A DNA stretch of 64,000 nucleotides from NCBI RefSeq assembly GCF_002002885.1, contig NZ_CP019510.1, forward strand, positions 4,712,001-4,776,000, given 5' to 3'. Positions 30,909 through 40,542 of this stretch are shown here, in pieces; positions within the stretch are counted from its first letter, which is position 1, and every line of letters starts with the position of its first letter. The notes below the pieces were generated by a model. It saw only the letters and a list, made by a program, of their open reading frames with translations. It was not told the DNA's origin and made no database searches. This stretch comes from Janthinobacterium sp. LM6 (lineage in GTDB: Bacteria > Pseudomonadota > Gammaproteobacteria > Burkholderiales > Burkholderiaceae_D). The position numbers and the translations under genes were made by a program.

Positions 30909-31760
30909 TCAATGCTCGGGGTCGGTCTGGATAATGCTGACGGGCTTGCCCTTCGCCATGCGCCAGAAGAACACGGCGTAGCCGGACAGGCCATAGGCGA
31001 CGAAAATCGGGAACAGCACTTTCGGCGGGTCGATGGAGATGAGCGCAAAGAACAATGCCAGCAGGAATACCACGATGAAAGGCACGGACTTGCGGAAATT
31101 CACATCCTTGAAGCTGTAGAACGGCACATTGGTGACCATCGTCAGGCCGGAAAACAGGGCGATCGCCCACGACACCCAGGCCAGCTGGTTGCCGGCAAAT
31201 TCCAGGTCGTTCATCAACAGGATGAAGCCGGCCACCATGGCCGCTGCAGCCGGGCTGGGCAAGCCCTGGAAGAAGCGCTTGTCGACCACGGCGATATTCG
31301 TGTTGAAGCGGGCCAGGCGCAAGGCGGCGCCGGCGCAATACACGAAGGCGGCCAGCCAGCCCAGCTTGCCCATGCCGCGCAGCGACCATTCGTAGATCAC
31401 CAGCGCCGGCGCGGCGCCGAACGACACCATGTCGGACAGGCTGTCGTACTGGGCGCCGAATTCGCTCTGCGTATTCGTCAGGCGCGCGATGCGGCCGTCG
31501 AGGCCGTCGAGGATCATGGCGATGAAGATGGCCCAGGCCGCGTGTTCGAATTTCTGGTTCATGGCCATGACGATGGCGTAGAAACCGCAAAACAGGGCTG
31601 CCGTCGTGAAGGCGTTCGGCAACAGATAGATGCCGCGGCGTCGCAAGGTTTTCTTGCCAGTGCCATCGGTCACCGGCTGGCGCACGAATTTGCTGAAGCG
31701 GGACGCTTTGGATGCTGCGGGAGTGCCGTTCTTGCCTCTACGACGGGGGAAGTTTGCCAT
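30909..31760 (-). CDS. pssA: CDP-diacylglycerol-serine O-phosphatidyltransferase
   Basis: Makes phosphatidylserine in the inner membrane. The CDP-alcohol phosphotransferase motif is complete: DGRIAR, eight residues, G, three residues, D, three residues, D (ending YDSLSD). The protein has about eight hydrophobic helices. The ATG at 31758-31760 (283 residues, MANFPRRRGKN) is preferred because the region before it lacks membrane or family features. A basic N-terminal tail precedes the first helix. Confidence 0.93.
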   Translation of the reverse strand: MANFPRRRGKNGTPAASKASRFSKFVRQPVTDGTGKKTLRRRGIYLLPNAFTTAALFCGFYAIVMAMNQKFEHAAWAIFIAMILDGLDGRIARLTNTQSEFGAQYDSLSDMVSFGAAPALVIYEWSLRGMGKLGWLAAFVYCAGAALRLARFNTNIAVVDKRFFQGLPSPAAAAMVAGFILLMNDLEFAGNQLAWVSWAIALFSGLTMVTNVPFYSFKDVNFRKSVPFIVVFLLALFFALISIDPPKVLFPIFVAYGLSGYAVFFWRMAKGKPVSIIQTDPEH

Positions 31761-31880
31761 GTTGTTCCATATCTTGTGTACTGCGGGGGAATCGGTGCCA
31801 GATGGCGGGTGCATGACTGTCTCCCATGCGCCCGCCGATATTGCCATTATAGAGGAGCTACCGCCAAAGAAAAGCGTGGC

Positions 31881-31906
31881 GGCGTCAAGCCGGCAATATT
31901 GACGCC
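31881..31906 (-). terminator. Possible terminator between SIMPL gene 1 and pssA
   Basis: A perfect 8-bp inverted repeat (GGCGTCAA 31881-31888, TTGACGCC 31899-31906, 10-bp loop) lies 11 bp after the SIMPL gene stop. On the minus strand the downstream bases are only moderately T-rich (CTTTTCTTT further on), so termination may be weak. Confidence 0.5.
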
Positions 31907-31916
31907 GATACTATCC

Positions 31917-32684
31917 TTATTTGAACTTGACCTTCGCCACCAGGCCCATGTTGAGGGTCGTTTCGCCCGGCTCGAAGCTCGGCTCGGCCACCTGGTTGCC
32001 GCCATAAGCCGCCATGTCGGCGCTCATGTTGCGCGCGCCGGCCACGCTGACGCGCTGCGCGTAATTGCCCGAGCCTTCGAAATCGATGGTGTCGATCACG
32101 GCGTCATTGACGTTGCGGCCCATGGCGCCGGCGATGGCGGCCACACGCTCGTTCAAGTTCTTGTAGGCGGCGGCGATGCGCTGGTCGTCGAGCTTGCGGA
32201 TGGTGGCGGGTGCCAGGCCGAAGTTCAGGCGGTTCAGGGTCAGCACGCCTTGCGCCGCGGAAACGGTCTTCGGCAAGGCGGCCAGGTTGGTCGTCGTGAC
32301 CTGCAGGTACTGGCCCACTCTCCAGCCGGTCGGCACGCGCGGCTTGGCGGCGACGCCTGGCGGCAGCGGCGCCGTTTCCGGGTACACGGCATACGTGTAG
32401 TAACCCTGGGTCTTCAGCACGGCTTGCGGGTCGGCCTTCTTGACGATGGCGGCGCCCTGGTTCATCTTCTGGTTCACGCGCGAGGCGGCGGCGGCCTTGT
32501 CCTTGTCCTGCTCTTCGATGGCCAGGGTGACGGTCACCTGGTCGTTCGCATGCACGACTTCGCCGTTGGCGGGCACCACCACGAGGGTGCCGGAAGTGGG
32601 CAAGGCCTGGGCTTGTGCGCCCAGGGTAACGGTAGCGGCGGCGGTAACGACGGCGGCGGCCAGCATGGTTTTCATGACGGTCAT
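31917..32684 (-). CDS. Periplasmic SIMPL-domain (DUF541) protein, copy 1
   Basis: A 255-residue exported protein with a signal peptide (residues 1-22) and AGGAG 6 bp before the ATG at 32682-32684. The DUF541/SIMPL fold is recognised by LVVVPANGEVVHANDQVTV near the start, the GYYTYAVYP segment, and NLNERVAAIAGAMGR in the middle. Related proteins (YggE, BP26) are periplasmic and linked to oxidative stress or form channel-like oligomers. It is a close paralogue of the gene at 32789. Confidence 0.88.
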   Translation of the reverse strand: MTVMKTMLAAAVVTAAATVTLGAQAQALPTSGTLVVVPANGEVVHANDQVTVTLAIEEQDKDKAAAASRVNQKMNQGAAIVKKADPQAVLKTQGYYTYAVYPETAPLPPGVAAKPRVPTGWRVGQYLQVTTTNLAALPKTVSAAQGVLTLNRLNFGLAPATIRKLDDQRIAAAYKNLNERVAAIAGAMGRNVNDAVIDTIDFEGSGNYAQRVSVAGARNMSADMAAYGGNQVAEPSFEPGETTLNMGLVAKVKFK

Positions 32685-32710
32685 GGTGTTCTCCTGAAAA
32701 AATAATGGGG

Positions 32711-32740
32711 CAAAAACGACCATGGGGCCAGCAGCCCCAT
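32711..32740 (-). terminator. Terminator between the two SIMPL genes
   Basis: ATGGGGC (32722-32728) pairs with GCCCCAT (32734-32740) around a 5-base loop. On the minus strand GGTCG and five T residues follow (A-run 32712-32716). The upstream paralogue therefore ends here and copy 1 probably has its own or leaky transcription. Confidence 0.75.
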
Positions 32741-32788
32741 GATCATCTTAAAACATGCTAACGCGGAAACATTTCCACGCGAATGCGC

Positions 32789-33559
32789 TTACTTGAACTT
32801 GACCTTGCCGACGACGCGCATGTCGAGCGTTGTTTCGCCCGGTTCGAAGCTCGGTTCGGCGACGACGCTGCTGTCTTCGGCCATCTTGGCGCTGCGCATC
32901 ATCATCGGCGCGGCGGCAGGACGGCTTTCCGTGGCGTAATTACCCGAACCTTCGAAGTCCACCGTATCGAGCACGGCGTCGGCAACGTTGCGGCCCATGG
33001 CCTTGGCGATGGCGGCCACGCGCTCGTTCAGGTTTTTATACGTGGCGGCGATGCGCTGGTCGTCCAGCAGGCGGATGGTTTCCGGCTTCAGGCCGAAATT
33101 CAAGCCATTCAGGGTCAGCACGCCTTGCGCCGCCGACACGGTTTTTGGCAGGGACGCCAGGTTGGCCGTCGTCACTTCCAGGTACTGGCCCACGCGCCAG
33201 GCCGTCGGCAAACGCGGCTTGGCCACGGCGCCGGCCGGCAATGGGCGCTCTTCCGGATACACGGGATAGGTATAGTAGCCGTACGATTTCAGTGCGGCCG
33301 ACGGATCGGCCTGCTTGACGATGGCGATACCCTTGTTCATCTTCTGGTTGACTCGCGACGCGGCGGCGGCCTTGTCCTTGTCCTGTTCTTCGACGGCCAG
33401 GGTAGCGACCACCTGGTCATTGACATGCTTGACTTCGCCAAATGCGGGGACGACCACCAGGGTGCCGGAAGTCGGCAAGGTTTGAGCTTGTGCGTGGGCT
33501 TGCGCGCTCAGGGCAACGGTGGCTGCGGCGGCAACAAGGACGGATTTCATCACGGTCAT
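32789..33559 (-). CDS. Periplasmic SIMPL-domain (DUF541) protein, copy 2
   Basis: A 256-residue exported protein, mostly identical over its length to copy 1. Shared blocks include TLPTSGTLVVVPA, EEQDKDKAAAASRVNQKMN, SLPKTVSAAQGVLTLN and NLNERVAAIAKAMGRNV. Both end in KVKFK. They differ in the signal peptide and around residues 215-230, where copy 2 has a Met-rich PMMMRSAKM segment. AGGAG precedes the ATG. This is a recent tandem duplication; function as for copy 1. Confidence 0.88.
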   Translation of the reverse strand: MTVMKSVLVAAAATVALSAQAHAQAQTLPTSGTLVVVPAFGEVKHVNDQVVATLAVEEQDKDKAAAASRVNQKMNKGIAIVKQADPSAALKSYGYYTYPVYPEERPLPAGAVAKPRLPTAWRVGQYLEVTTANLASLPKTVSAAQGVLTLNGLNFGLKPETIRLLDDQRIAATYKNLNERVAAIAKAMGRNVADAVLDTVDFEGSGNYATESRPAAAPMMMRSAKMAEDSSVVAEPSFEPGETTLDMRVVGKVKFK

Positions 33560-33765
33560 GGGGGTACTCCTAGGTAGTTAATGTGGCTGACAGCCCGCGA
33601 AAAAGACGCTTTTGCCATCCCTTTCGCTTGAGAAACTTGTCAAACTGTGTAGATTCTAACGCCTCGTTCATTCCTGTGGCGCAAATTAACAAATCGTCAC
33701 AAAATGTGCTTGCCAGTCACATCTGCTCACATTTCAATACACCGACATTCAAAATAACAATGTTA

Positions 33766-35004
33766 TCAGTGACCCGCCACCGGGCCGCCGCTGCGCCGGC
33801 CCGGCTTGAAACTGTAGCGGCTGGCGCGCCAGGCGATGCTCAGCGCCGCCAGCAGCAAGGCCAGCATGGCCCACGGGAACGACGCCGCGCCATAGCCGTC
33901 CAGCAGCAAGCCGCCCGCCAGGCCGCCGCCCGCGATGGCCACGTTCCAGATGGTCGCCACCATCGCTTGCGCCACATCCATGCCGTCGCCGGCCGCGTCG
34001 GCTGACGCCGTCTGCAGCAAGGTACCGGCGCCACCGAAGGTGATGCCCCAGATGGCCATGCTGACATAGATCACGGCAGGCGAGTCCATCGCCAGCCCCA
34101 GCGCCACCATCACCAGGGCAAAGGCAGCGATGCAGCCCAGCACGAGCGGGCGCAGCCAGCGGTCGATCAACTGGCTGACCAGCCAGATGCCGGCCAAGGA
34201 ACCCACGCCATACACGAGCAGCACCAGATCGACGCGGGGCCGCAAGCCGGACGGCGCCAGGAATGGCGCGATATAGGTATATAGAATGTTATGCGCCAGC
34301 ATCCAGGCGACGATCACCGCCAGAATCGGCCGCACGCCCGGCGTCATGAACACTTGCCGGATCGACAGGCGCTCGCCATTCTTTTGCCCCGGATAATCGG
34401 GCACGGCCAGCAACACCCACGCGACCAGCACCGCGGCCAGGCCGGACATGATGCCGAAGATGCTGCGCCAGCCCAGCACGCCGCCCATCAGGGTGCCCAG
34501 CGGCACGCCCAGCGACAGGGCCAGCGGCGTGCCGATCATGGCGATGGCCATCGCCCTGCCCTGCTGTTCCACGGACACCATGCGGCGCGCGTAGCCGGCC
34601 ATCAAGCCCCAGGCCAGCCCGGCGGCCATGCCGGTGACGAAGCGCGAGGCCAGGGCAACCATATAGTTGGGCGACAAGGCTGTCGCCGTATTGAAGATCA
34701 AGAAGCCGATGATCGCCAGCAGCAAGACATTGCGCCGGCGCCAGCCACTCGTCAGGGCCGTCAGGGGAATTGCCGTCAGGATGGAACCGATGGCGTACAC
34801 GGTCACCAGCTGGCCCGTCATGACTTCGGAAATATTCAGGTCGCGGGCAATCTGCGGCAGCAAGCCGGCCGGCAAGGTTTCGGACAGGAGGGCGAGAAAC
34901 GCCGTCATGGCCAGGGCCAGCAAGGCCAGGACGGGAAGCCGTTCGGAAACGGAAGATTCAGCAGTGCCCGGCATGGGTACTGTGGCGGTAATGCGGTCAG
35001 TCAT
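33766..35004 (-). CDS. MFS transporter, DHA1/AraJ-like exporter
   Basis: A 412-residue, 12-helix major facilitator protein. The first half has the loop 2-3 motif region SGWRRRNVLLLAIIG and the antiporter-type GTPLALSLGVPLGTLMGGVLGWR segment (motif C position, helix 5). This is the arrangement of proton-driven exporters of sugars or drugs (AraJ, YdhP type). The substrate cannot be deduced. No regulator gene is adjacent. Confidence 0.85.
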   Translation of the reverse strand: MTDRITATVPMPGTAESSVSERLPVLALLALAMTAFLALLSETLPAGLLPQIARDLNISEVMTGQLVTVYAIGSILTAIPLTALTSGWRRRNVLLLAIIGFLIFNTATALSPNYMVALASRFVTGMAAGLAWGLMAGYARRMVSVEQQGRAMAIAMIGTPLALSLGVPLGTLMGGVLGWRSIFGIMSGLAAVLVAWVLLAVPDYPGQKNGERLSIRQVFMTPGVRPILAVIVAWMLAHNILYTYIAPFLAPSGLRPRVDLVLLVYGVGSLAGIWLVSQLIDRWLRPLVLGCIAAFALVMVALGLAMDSPAVIYVSMAIWGITFGGAGTLLQTASADAAGDGMDVAQAMVATIWNVAIAGGGLAGGLLLDGYGAASFPWAMLALLLAALSIAWRASRYSFKPGRRSGGPVAGH

Positions 35005-35194
35005 AGGGGTCCTTCAGGTTGCCAGGCGGCTGATCAATTAGCGTCTGGCGTGCTACAAAAGCGGTGATGCGCGTTGCGGTCGGCAGATACCGAAACAGAT
35101 GCAGCTATATGAAACTGCAAAGGAAGGGCGGGATTATATAGGAGGCGGGCGAAAAGCGTGCGCGCCAAGACAGCCGTGCTTAAGCCAGCCGCGC

Positions 35195-35644
35195 TCAGGC
35201 TGGCGTCATGCAGGCATCATTGGCCGCCTTGCGTGGCGAAAACCAGGCATTCGCTTTCGGGCTGTACAGGAAGGCGCAGATGACGGCGAACATGAGCGCA
35301 CCAGGCAAGACGTTCATCCTGACCGGCAAGGTCGCCAGGCAAAACGCAATGTCGATCACGCCCCACACCAGGTACACCGTGCGCGCGCCACGCTGCCGTT
35401 GCAGCATGGCCAGCGCTGCCACCAGAGTAATGCCCTGGCTGAAGAGCAAAATCGCGTATTGCGCCCCGGCGGGAATCACGCCGTCCGTCATCCACGCCTG
35501 CATGGCGGGATCGTGGCGGCCGAGGAAAGCCGACACCAGCGCTGACAGCGAACCGATGACCAGAAACCAGCAGCTGAGGGCAACCGAGACGGGGCGCTTG
35601 AGCACATGAAGATTCCCGACAAAAACTTTAGAAAAAACAAGCAT
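35195..35644 (-). CDS. Small four-helix membrane protein of unknown function
   Basis: A 149-residue protein with four hydrophobic segments (about 19-40, 60-78, 86-106, 112-132) and a polar C-terminus. The loop between helices 1 and 2 carries HDPAMQAWMTDGVIPAG. I do not recognise a specific family. It lies alone between the MFS gene and ilvC, with 116 bp to ilvC. Confidence 0.6.
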   Translation of the reverse strand: MLVFSKVFVGNLHVLKRPVSVALSCWFLVIGSLSALVSAFLGRHDPAMQAWMTDGVIPAGAQYAILLFSQGITLVAALAMLQRQRGARTVYLVWGVIDIAFCLATLPVRMNVLPGALMFAVICAFLYSPKANAWFSPRKAANDACMTPA

Positions 35645-35711
35645 GAGACTGACGGTATGGTTGAATGGGCCTGATTGTAACGGATGTTGCCTGCCAGGCG
35701 CCGGCGCACAT

Positions 35712-35737
35712 AAAAAAGCCGGCTTGCGCCGGCTTTT
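35712..35737 (-). terminator. Terminator of the ilvBHC transcript
   Basis: GCCGGC (35718-35723) and GCCGGC (35728-35733) form a self-complementary stem around TTGC. Six T residues follow on the minus strand (A-run 35712-35717). It is 24 bp after the ilvC stop. Confidence 0.9.
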
Positions 35738-35760
35738 GCTTGCAAATGACTAATAAATGC

Positions 35761-36843
<1,083 letters not shown>

Positions 36844-36851
36844 TTATATTT

Positions 36852-37343
36852 TTATACTTTGAGGATGCGTTCGCCGCGGCCGATGCCGGAACCGCCCGTG
36901 CGGACGGTTTCCAGGATGGCGGCGCGGTCGATCGAATCGATGAACGCGTCGAGCTTGACCTTGTTGCCGGTCAGTTCGATCGTGTACGTCTTTTCGGTGA
37001 CATCGATGATGCGGCCACGGAAGATATCGGCGGTGCGCTTCATTTCCTCGCGCTCCTTGCCCACGGCACGAACCTTGATCAGCATCAACTCGCGTTCGAT
37101 ATGCTGGCCTTCGGTCAGGTCCACCACCTTCACCACTTCAATCAGACGGTTCAGGTGCTTGGTGATCTGCTCGATGATGTCGTCCGAGCCGCTGGTGACG
37201 ATGGTCATGCGCGACAGGGTCGAGTCTTCCGTCGGCGCCACGGTCAACGTTTCGATGTTGTAACCGCGTGCCGAGAACAGGCCCACCACGCGCGACAGGG
37301 CGCCCGCTTCGTTTTCCAGCAAGACAGAAATAATATGGCGCAT
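36852..37343 (-). CDS. ilvH: Acetolactate synthase small (regulatory) subunit
   Basis: A 163-residue regulatory subunit that confers valine feedback on IlvB. An N-terminal ACT domain starts ISVLLENEAGALSRVVGLF and contains RGYNIETLTVAPTED. The ATG at 37341-37343 (MRHIISVLLENE) lies 2 bp after the ilvB stop, so it is tightly coupled; upstream open frame lies within ilvB. Confidence 0.97.
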   Translation of the reverse strand: MRHIISVLLENEAGALSRVVGLFSARGYNIETLTVAPTEDSTLSRMTIVTSGSDDIIEQITKHLNRLIEVVKVVDLTEGQHIERELMLIKVRAVGKEREEMKRTADIFRGRIIDVTEKTYTIELTGNKVKLDAFIDSIDRAAILETVRTGGSGIGRGERILKV

Positions 37344-37345
37344 GA

Positions 37346-39076
37346 TTAGAGGTCCTCCGAGCCGAGCATCATTTCGGACAGGCCTTTGCCGGCTTTCACC
37401 ATGGGCCACACGTTTTCGGACTGGTCGGTAATGAAGTTCATGAATACCAGCCTGTCTTTCATGCCGAACGCCTCTTTCAGGGCGCCGTCGACGTCGCCCG
37501 GTTTTTCAATTTTCATGCCCACGTGGCCATACGCTTCGGCCAGTCGCTCGAAGTCGGGCAGGGAATCCATGTACGACTCGGAATAGCGCGAACCGTAATC
37601 GATTTCCTGCCACTGGCGCACCATGCCGAGGAAACGGTTGTTGAGCATGATGATCTTCGGCGTCAAGTGGTACTGCTTGCACGTGGCGAGTTCCTGGATG
37701 CACATCTGGATCGAACCTTCGCCCGTGATGCAGGCAACGGTGGCGTCCGGGTTGGCCATCTGCACGCCCATGGCGTACGGCAAGCCGACACCCATGGTGC
37801 CCAGGCCGCCGGAATTGATCCAGCGGCGCGGCTTGTCGAAGCCATAGTATTGCGCGGCCCACATCTGGTGCTGGCCCACGTCGGACGTGATGAAGGCGTC
37901 GCCCTTGGTGATCTGGAACACTTTTTCGACCACCGCTTGCGGCTTGATGACCAGGTCCGAGGTCGGGTATTTCAGGCATTCGCGGCCGCGCCATTCGGCG
38001 ATCTGCTTCCACCAGTTGCTCAATGCATTGACGTTCGGCTTGGCTTCGGCCGCGTCGAGTTGCGCGAGGAACTCGATCAGCACGTCCTTGACGTTGCCGA
38101 CGATGGGAATATCGACCTTGACGCGCTTGGAAATCGACGAGGGATCGATGTCCACGTGGATGATCTTGCGCGGATGCGAGGCGAAATGTTTCGGGTTGCC
38201 GATCACGCGGTCATCGAAACGGGCGCCGATGGCGATCAGGACGTCGCAATTTTGCATCGCCATGTTCGCTTCGTAGGTGCCGTGCATGCCGGGCATGCCG
38301 ACATACTGCTCGCTCGAGGCGCGGTAGCCGCCCAGGCCCATCAAGGTGTTGGTGCAAGGGAAACCCAGGCGGTCGACCAGCTTGTTCAACTCGGCCGAGG
38401 CGTTCGCCAGGATCACGCCGCCGCCCGTGTAGATCATCGGGCGTTCGGCTTGCAGCAACAGCTGCACGGCCTTGCGGATCTGGCCCGAGTGGCCCTTGTC
38501 GACGGGACGGTAGGAACGCATCTCGACTTCCTTCGGATAGTCGAAATGGCATTTGTGCATGCTGATATCCTTGGGGATATCGACCAGCACGGGTCCCGGA
38601 CGGCCGGTACGGGCGATAAAGAAGGCTTTCTTGATCGTCGCTGCCAGGTCCTTGACGTCCTTGACGAGGAAGTTGTGCTTGACGACGGGGCGCGTGATGC
38701 CGACCGTGTCGCATTCCTGGAACGCATCCTGCCCGATGGCGTGGCTCGGCACCTGGCCGGAGATCACCACCATGGGAATCGAGTCCATGTACGCGGTGGA
38801 CAAGCCTGTGACGGCATTCGTGACGCCCGGACCGGACGTGACGATGGCGACACCGACCTTGTTCGAGCTGCGCGAATAGGCATCGGCGGCGTGGATCGCG
38901 GCCTGCTCGTGGCGTACCAGGATATGCTGGAATTTGTTTTGCTGGAAGATGGCGTCGTAGATGTAGAGTACGGCTCCGCCCGGGTATCCAAAGACGTGCT
39001 CGACGCCCTCTTCAGCCAGACAGCGCACGACAATTTCTGCGCCCGTAATTGGTCCTGCTGCTGCTTCGGTATTCAT
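37346..39076 (-). CDS. ilvB: Acetolactate synthase large subunit
   Basis: ThDP-dependent catalytic subunit (576 residues) joining two pyruvates, or pyruvate and 2-ketobutyrate. The N-terminal PYR domain has the catalytic Glu in HEQAAIHAADAY. The C-terminal ThDP site reads TGEGSIQMCIQEL where many homologues have GDG. A central FAD-binding-type domain includes GARFDDRVIG. AAAGGAA lies 6 bp before the ATG. Heads the ilvBHC operon. Confidence 0.97.
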   Translation of the reverse strand: MNTEAAAGPITGAEIVVRCLAEEGVEHVFGYPGGAVLYIYDAIFQQNKFQHILVRHEQAAIHAADAYSRSSNKVGVAIVTSGPGVTNAVTGLSTAYMDSIPMVVISGQVPSHAIGQDAFQECDTVGITRPVVKHNFLVKDVKDLAATIKKAFFIARTGRPGPVLVDIPKDISMHKCHFDYPKEVEMRSYRPVDKGHSGQIRKAVQLLLQAERPMIYTGGGVILANASAELNKLVDRLGFPCTNTLMGLGGYRASSEQYVGMPGMHGTYEANMAMQNCDVLIAIGARFDDRVIGNPKHFASHPRKIIHVDIDPSSISKRVKVDIPIVGNVKDVLIEFLAQLDAAEAKPNVNALSNWWKQIAEWRGRECLKYPTSDLVIKPQAVVEKVFQITKGDAFITSDVGQHQMWAAQYYGFDKPRRWINSGGLGTMGVGLPYAMGVQMANPDATVACITGEGSIQMCIQELATCKQYHLTPKIIMLNNRFLGMVRQWQEIDYGSRYSESYMDSLPDFERLAEAYGHVGMKIEKPGDVDGALKEAFGMKDRLVFMNFITDQSENVWPMVKAGKGLSEMMLGSEDL

Positions 39077-39442
39077 GAAACATTCCTTTCAAGGTCCATT
39101 GGAGATTGATCGGATGTTCTTTCCTGACGAAGTTCGCTGTGCGCGACAGTGCTCCTGCTTCCCTTTTCATGCGGTCACGCAATTTCTTTGGGCACCCATA
39201 GATACCTTACAAAACAACGCTTAACGCAACTCGTTTGGCCGGAGTTTCTGTGGCGCCTGTACGAACCGCTCGCGCTTGTGGCGCGGGTTAGAACAAACTG
39301 CCTACAAATGAAAGCGCGTCTTGCCGCGGATGGCCTTGTGTGCCGGTCGCGACCTGACCATAGGGCTTTGGGGTGTTCAAAGCGTCCTATACGGTATCGC
39401 GTCGCACCATTATGGTCAAGGAAAATGTCAGCCGAAAGGCCA

Positions 39443-39465
39443 TTTTGCACGCACGGAGTGCAAAA
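39443..39465. promoter_or_regulatory. Perfect inverted repeat upstream of the sigma operon (1)
   Basis: TTTTGCAC (39443-39450) and GTGCAAAA (39458-39465) are perfect 8-bp arms around a 7-bp spacer, 107 bp before the sigma-factor ATG. This has the size and symmetry of a dimeric repressor or activator site. The regulator is unknown. Confidence 0.5.
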
Positions 39466-39484
39466 ACTCTGCGGAAACGCACAT

Positions 39485-39514
39485 TTTTTGCTAGCATGCA
39501 CGGGGTTGCAAAAA
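39485..39514. promoter_or_regulatory. Inverted repeat upstream of the sigma operon (2)
   Basis: TTTTTGC (39485-39491) and GCAAAAA (39508-39514) form perfect 7-bp arms around a 16-bp spacer, 58 bp before the ATG. The half-site resembles that of the neighbouring repeat, which suggests two related sites for one protein around the promoter. Confidence 0.4.
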
Positions 39515-39571
39515 GCATACCCGCCCCAATTCGCCCACCGCTCCCGCAGCCGCTAAGATCCCCCATACCGC

Positions 39572-40141
39572 ATGGCAACAGACAAAGAATTATCCGACTT
39601 TCTAGAAAATGTCGAGCGGCGCGCCTTCAAGCAAGCCGCCTACGCGGTCCGCAAGGAAGAATCGGCACTCGACATCGTGCAGGACGCCATGATCAAGCTG
39701 GCCGAGAAATACGGCGACAAGCCGGCCGCCGAACTGCCGATGCTGTTCCAGCGCATCTTGCAAAACACCATACTCGATTATTTCCGCCGCGAAAAAGTCC
39801 GCAACACCTGGGTCAGCCTGTTTTCCGGCATGAAGCCCTCGGGCGACGAGCATGAGGATTTTGATATACTTGACACTTATGAATCGGAACAGGGCTCCAG
39901 CGCCGCCGAATCCTCGGCCGACCAGGTCGAACGCGCGCAAATCCTTGATTTGATTGATGCAGAGGTACAAAAACTACCGTCACGTCAACGCGAAGCCTTC
40001 CTCATGCGTTATTGGCAGGACATGGATGTGGCTGAAACAGCGGAAGCGATGGGTTGCTCCGAAGGTAGCGTGAAAACACATTGCTCTAGAGCTACCCACA
40101 CGCTCGCCGAATCGCTGAAAGCCAAGGGAATTAAATTATGA
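39572..40141 (+). CDS. ECF-type RNA polymerase sigma factor
   Basis: A 189-residue sigma factor. Region 2 spans about residues 25-90 (ALDIVQDAMIKLAEKY, then TILDYFRREKVRN for -10 recognition). Region 4 is about 133-182 (LPSRQREAFLMRYWQDM, helix-turn-helix VAETAEAMGCSEGSVKTH). A linker of about 40 acidic and Ser-rich residues lies between. The stop overlaps the next ATG by 4 bp (ATGA), so it is coupled to the DUF3619 gene, its likely partner. Confidence 0.93.
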   Translation: MATDKELSDFLENVERRAFKQAAYAVRKEESALDIVQDAMIKLAEKYGDKPAAELPMLFQRILQNTILDYFRREKVRNTWVSLFSGMKPSGDEHEDFDILDTYESEQGSSAAESSADQVERAQILDLIDAEVQKLPSRQREAFLMRYWQDMDVAETAEAMGCSEGSVKTHCSRATHTLAESLKAKGIKL

Positions 40142-40542
40142 ACACCGACGATCTCAATTTCGCTTACAAAGTGCGCCATGCACTGAACGAAAAACTCGAC
40201 GACCTGCCCGCATCGGCCACCGATCGCCTGGCAGCGGCACGCAAGCTGGCCCTGTCGCGCAAGAAGGCGGACGCGCCCGCCGCCGTCGCCGTGCGCAAGG
40301 ACGTCTTCGCCGGCATCGCCAGCCATTTGCTGGTCGAGCCGCTGTCGTGGCTGGGCCGCATGAGCGTGATCATCCCCCTGCTGCTGCTGGTCGGCGGCAT
40401 GGTGGGCATCTATCAGTTTGAGCAAGAACAACATATTGCCGAACTGGCAGAAATCGACGCCGCCGTGCTGTCGGACGAGTTGCCGCTGTCCGCCTACATG
40501 GACCATGGCTTCAACGCCTACCTGACGAAACGCGAGCAATAA
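40138..40542 (+). CDS. DUF3619 membrane protein, putative anti-sigma factor
   Basis: A 134-residue protein with a cytoplasmic N-terminal half, a single transmembrane helix at about 80-98 (VIIPLLLLVGGMVGIY) and a short periplasmic end. It matches DUF3619, found next to ECF sigma genes in Burkholderiales. Topology and translational coupling with the sigma gene suggest it binds and holds the sigma factor at the membrane; this is inference. Confidence 0.8.
   Translation: MNTDDLNFAYKVRHALNEKLDDLPASATDRLAAARKLALSRKKADAPAAVAVRKDVFAGIASHLLVEPLSWLGRMSVIIPLLLLVGGMVGIYQFEQEQHIAELAEIDAAVLSDELPLSAYMDHGFNAYLTKREQ

Larger units (their letters stand above)
39077..39571. other. Divergent intergenic region ilvB / ECF sigma factor
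   Basis: A 495-bp gap between diverging genes, with no coding sequence I can support. It must hold the ilvB promoter (minus) and the sigma-operon promoter (plus). I looked for a Val/Leu/Ile-rich leader peptide and attenuator ahead of ilvB and found none. The right-hand third carries two inverted repeats with TTTTGC/GCAAAA arms, listed separately. No T-box or known riboswitch was recognised. Confidence 0.6.

Noticed and set aside
39077..39300. Leader peptide and attenuator for ilvB
   Set aside because: A short frame (MGAQRNCVTA) is present on the minus strand but has no run of Val, Leu or Ile codons and no competing hairpins that I can see.
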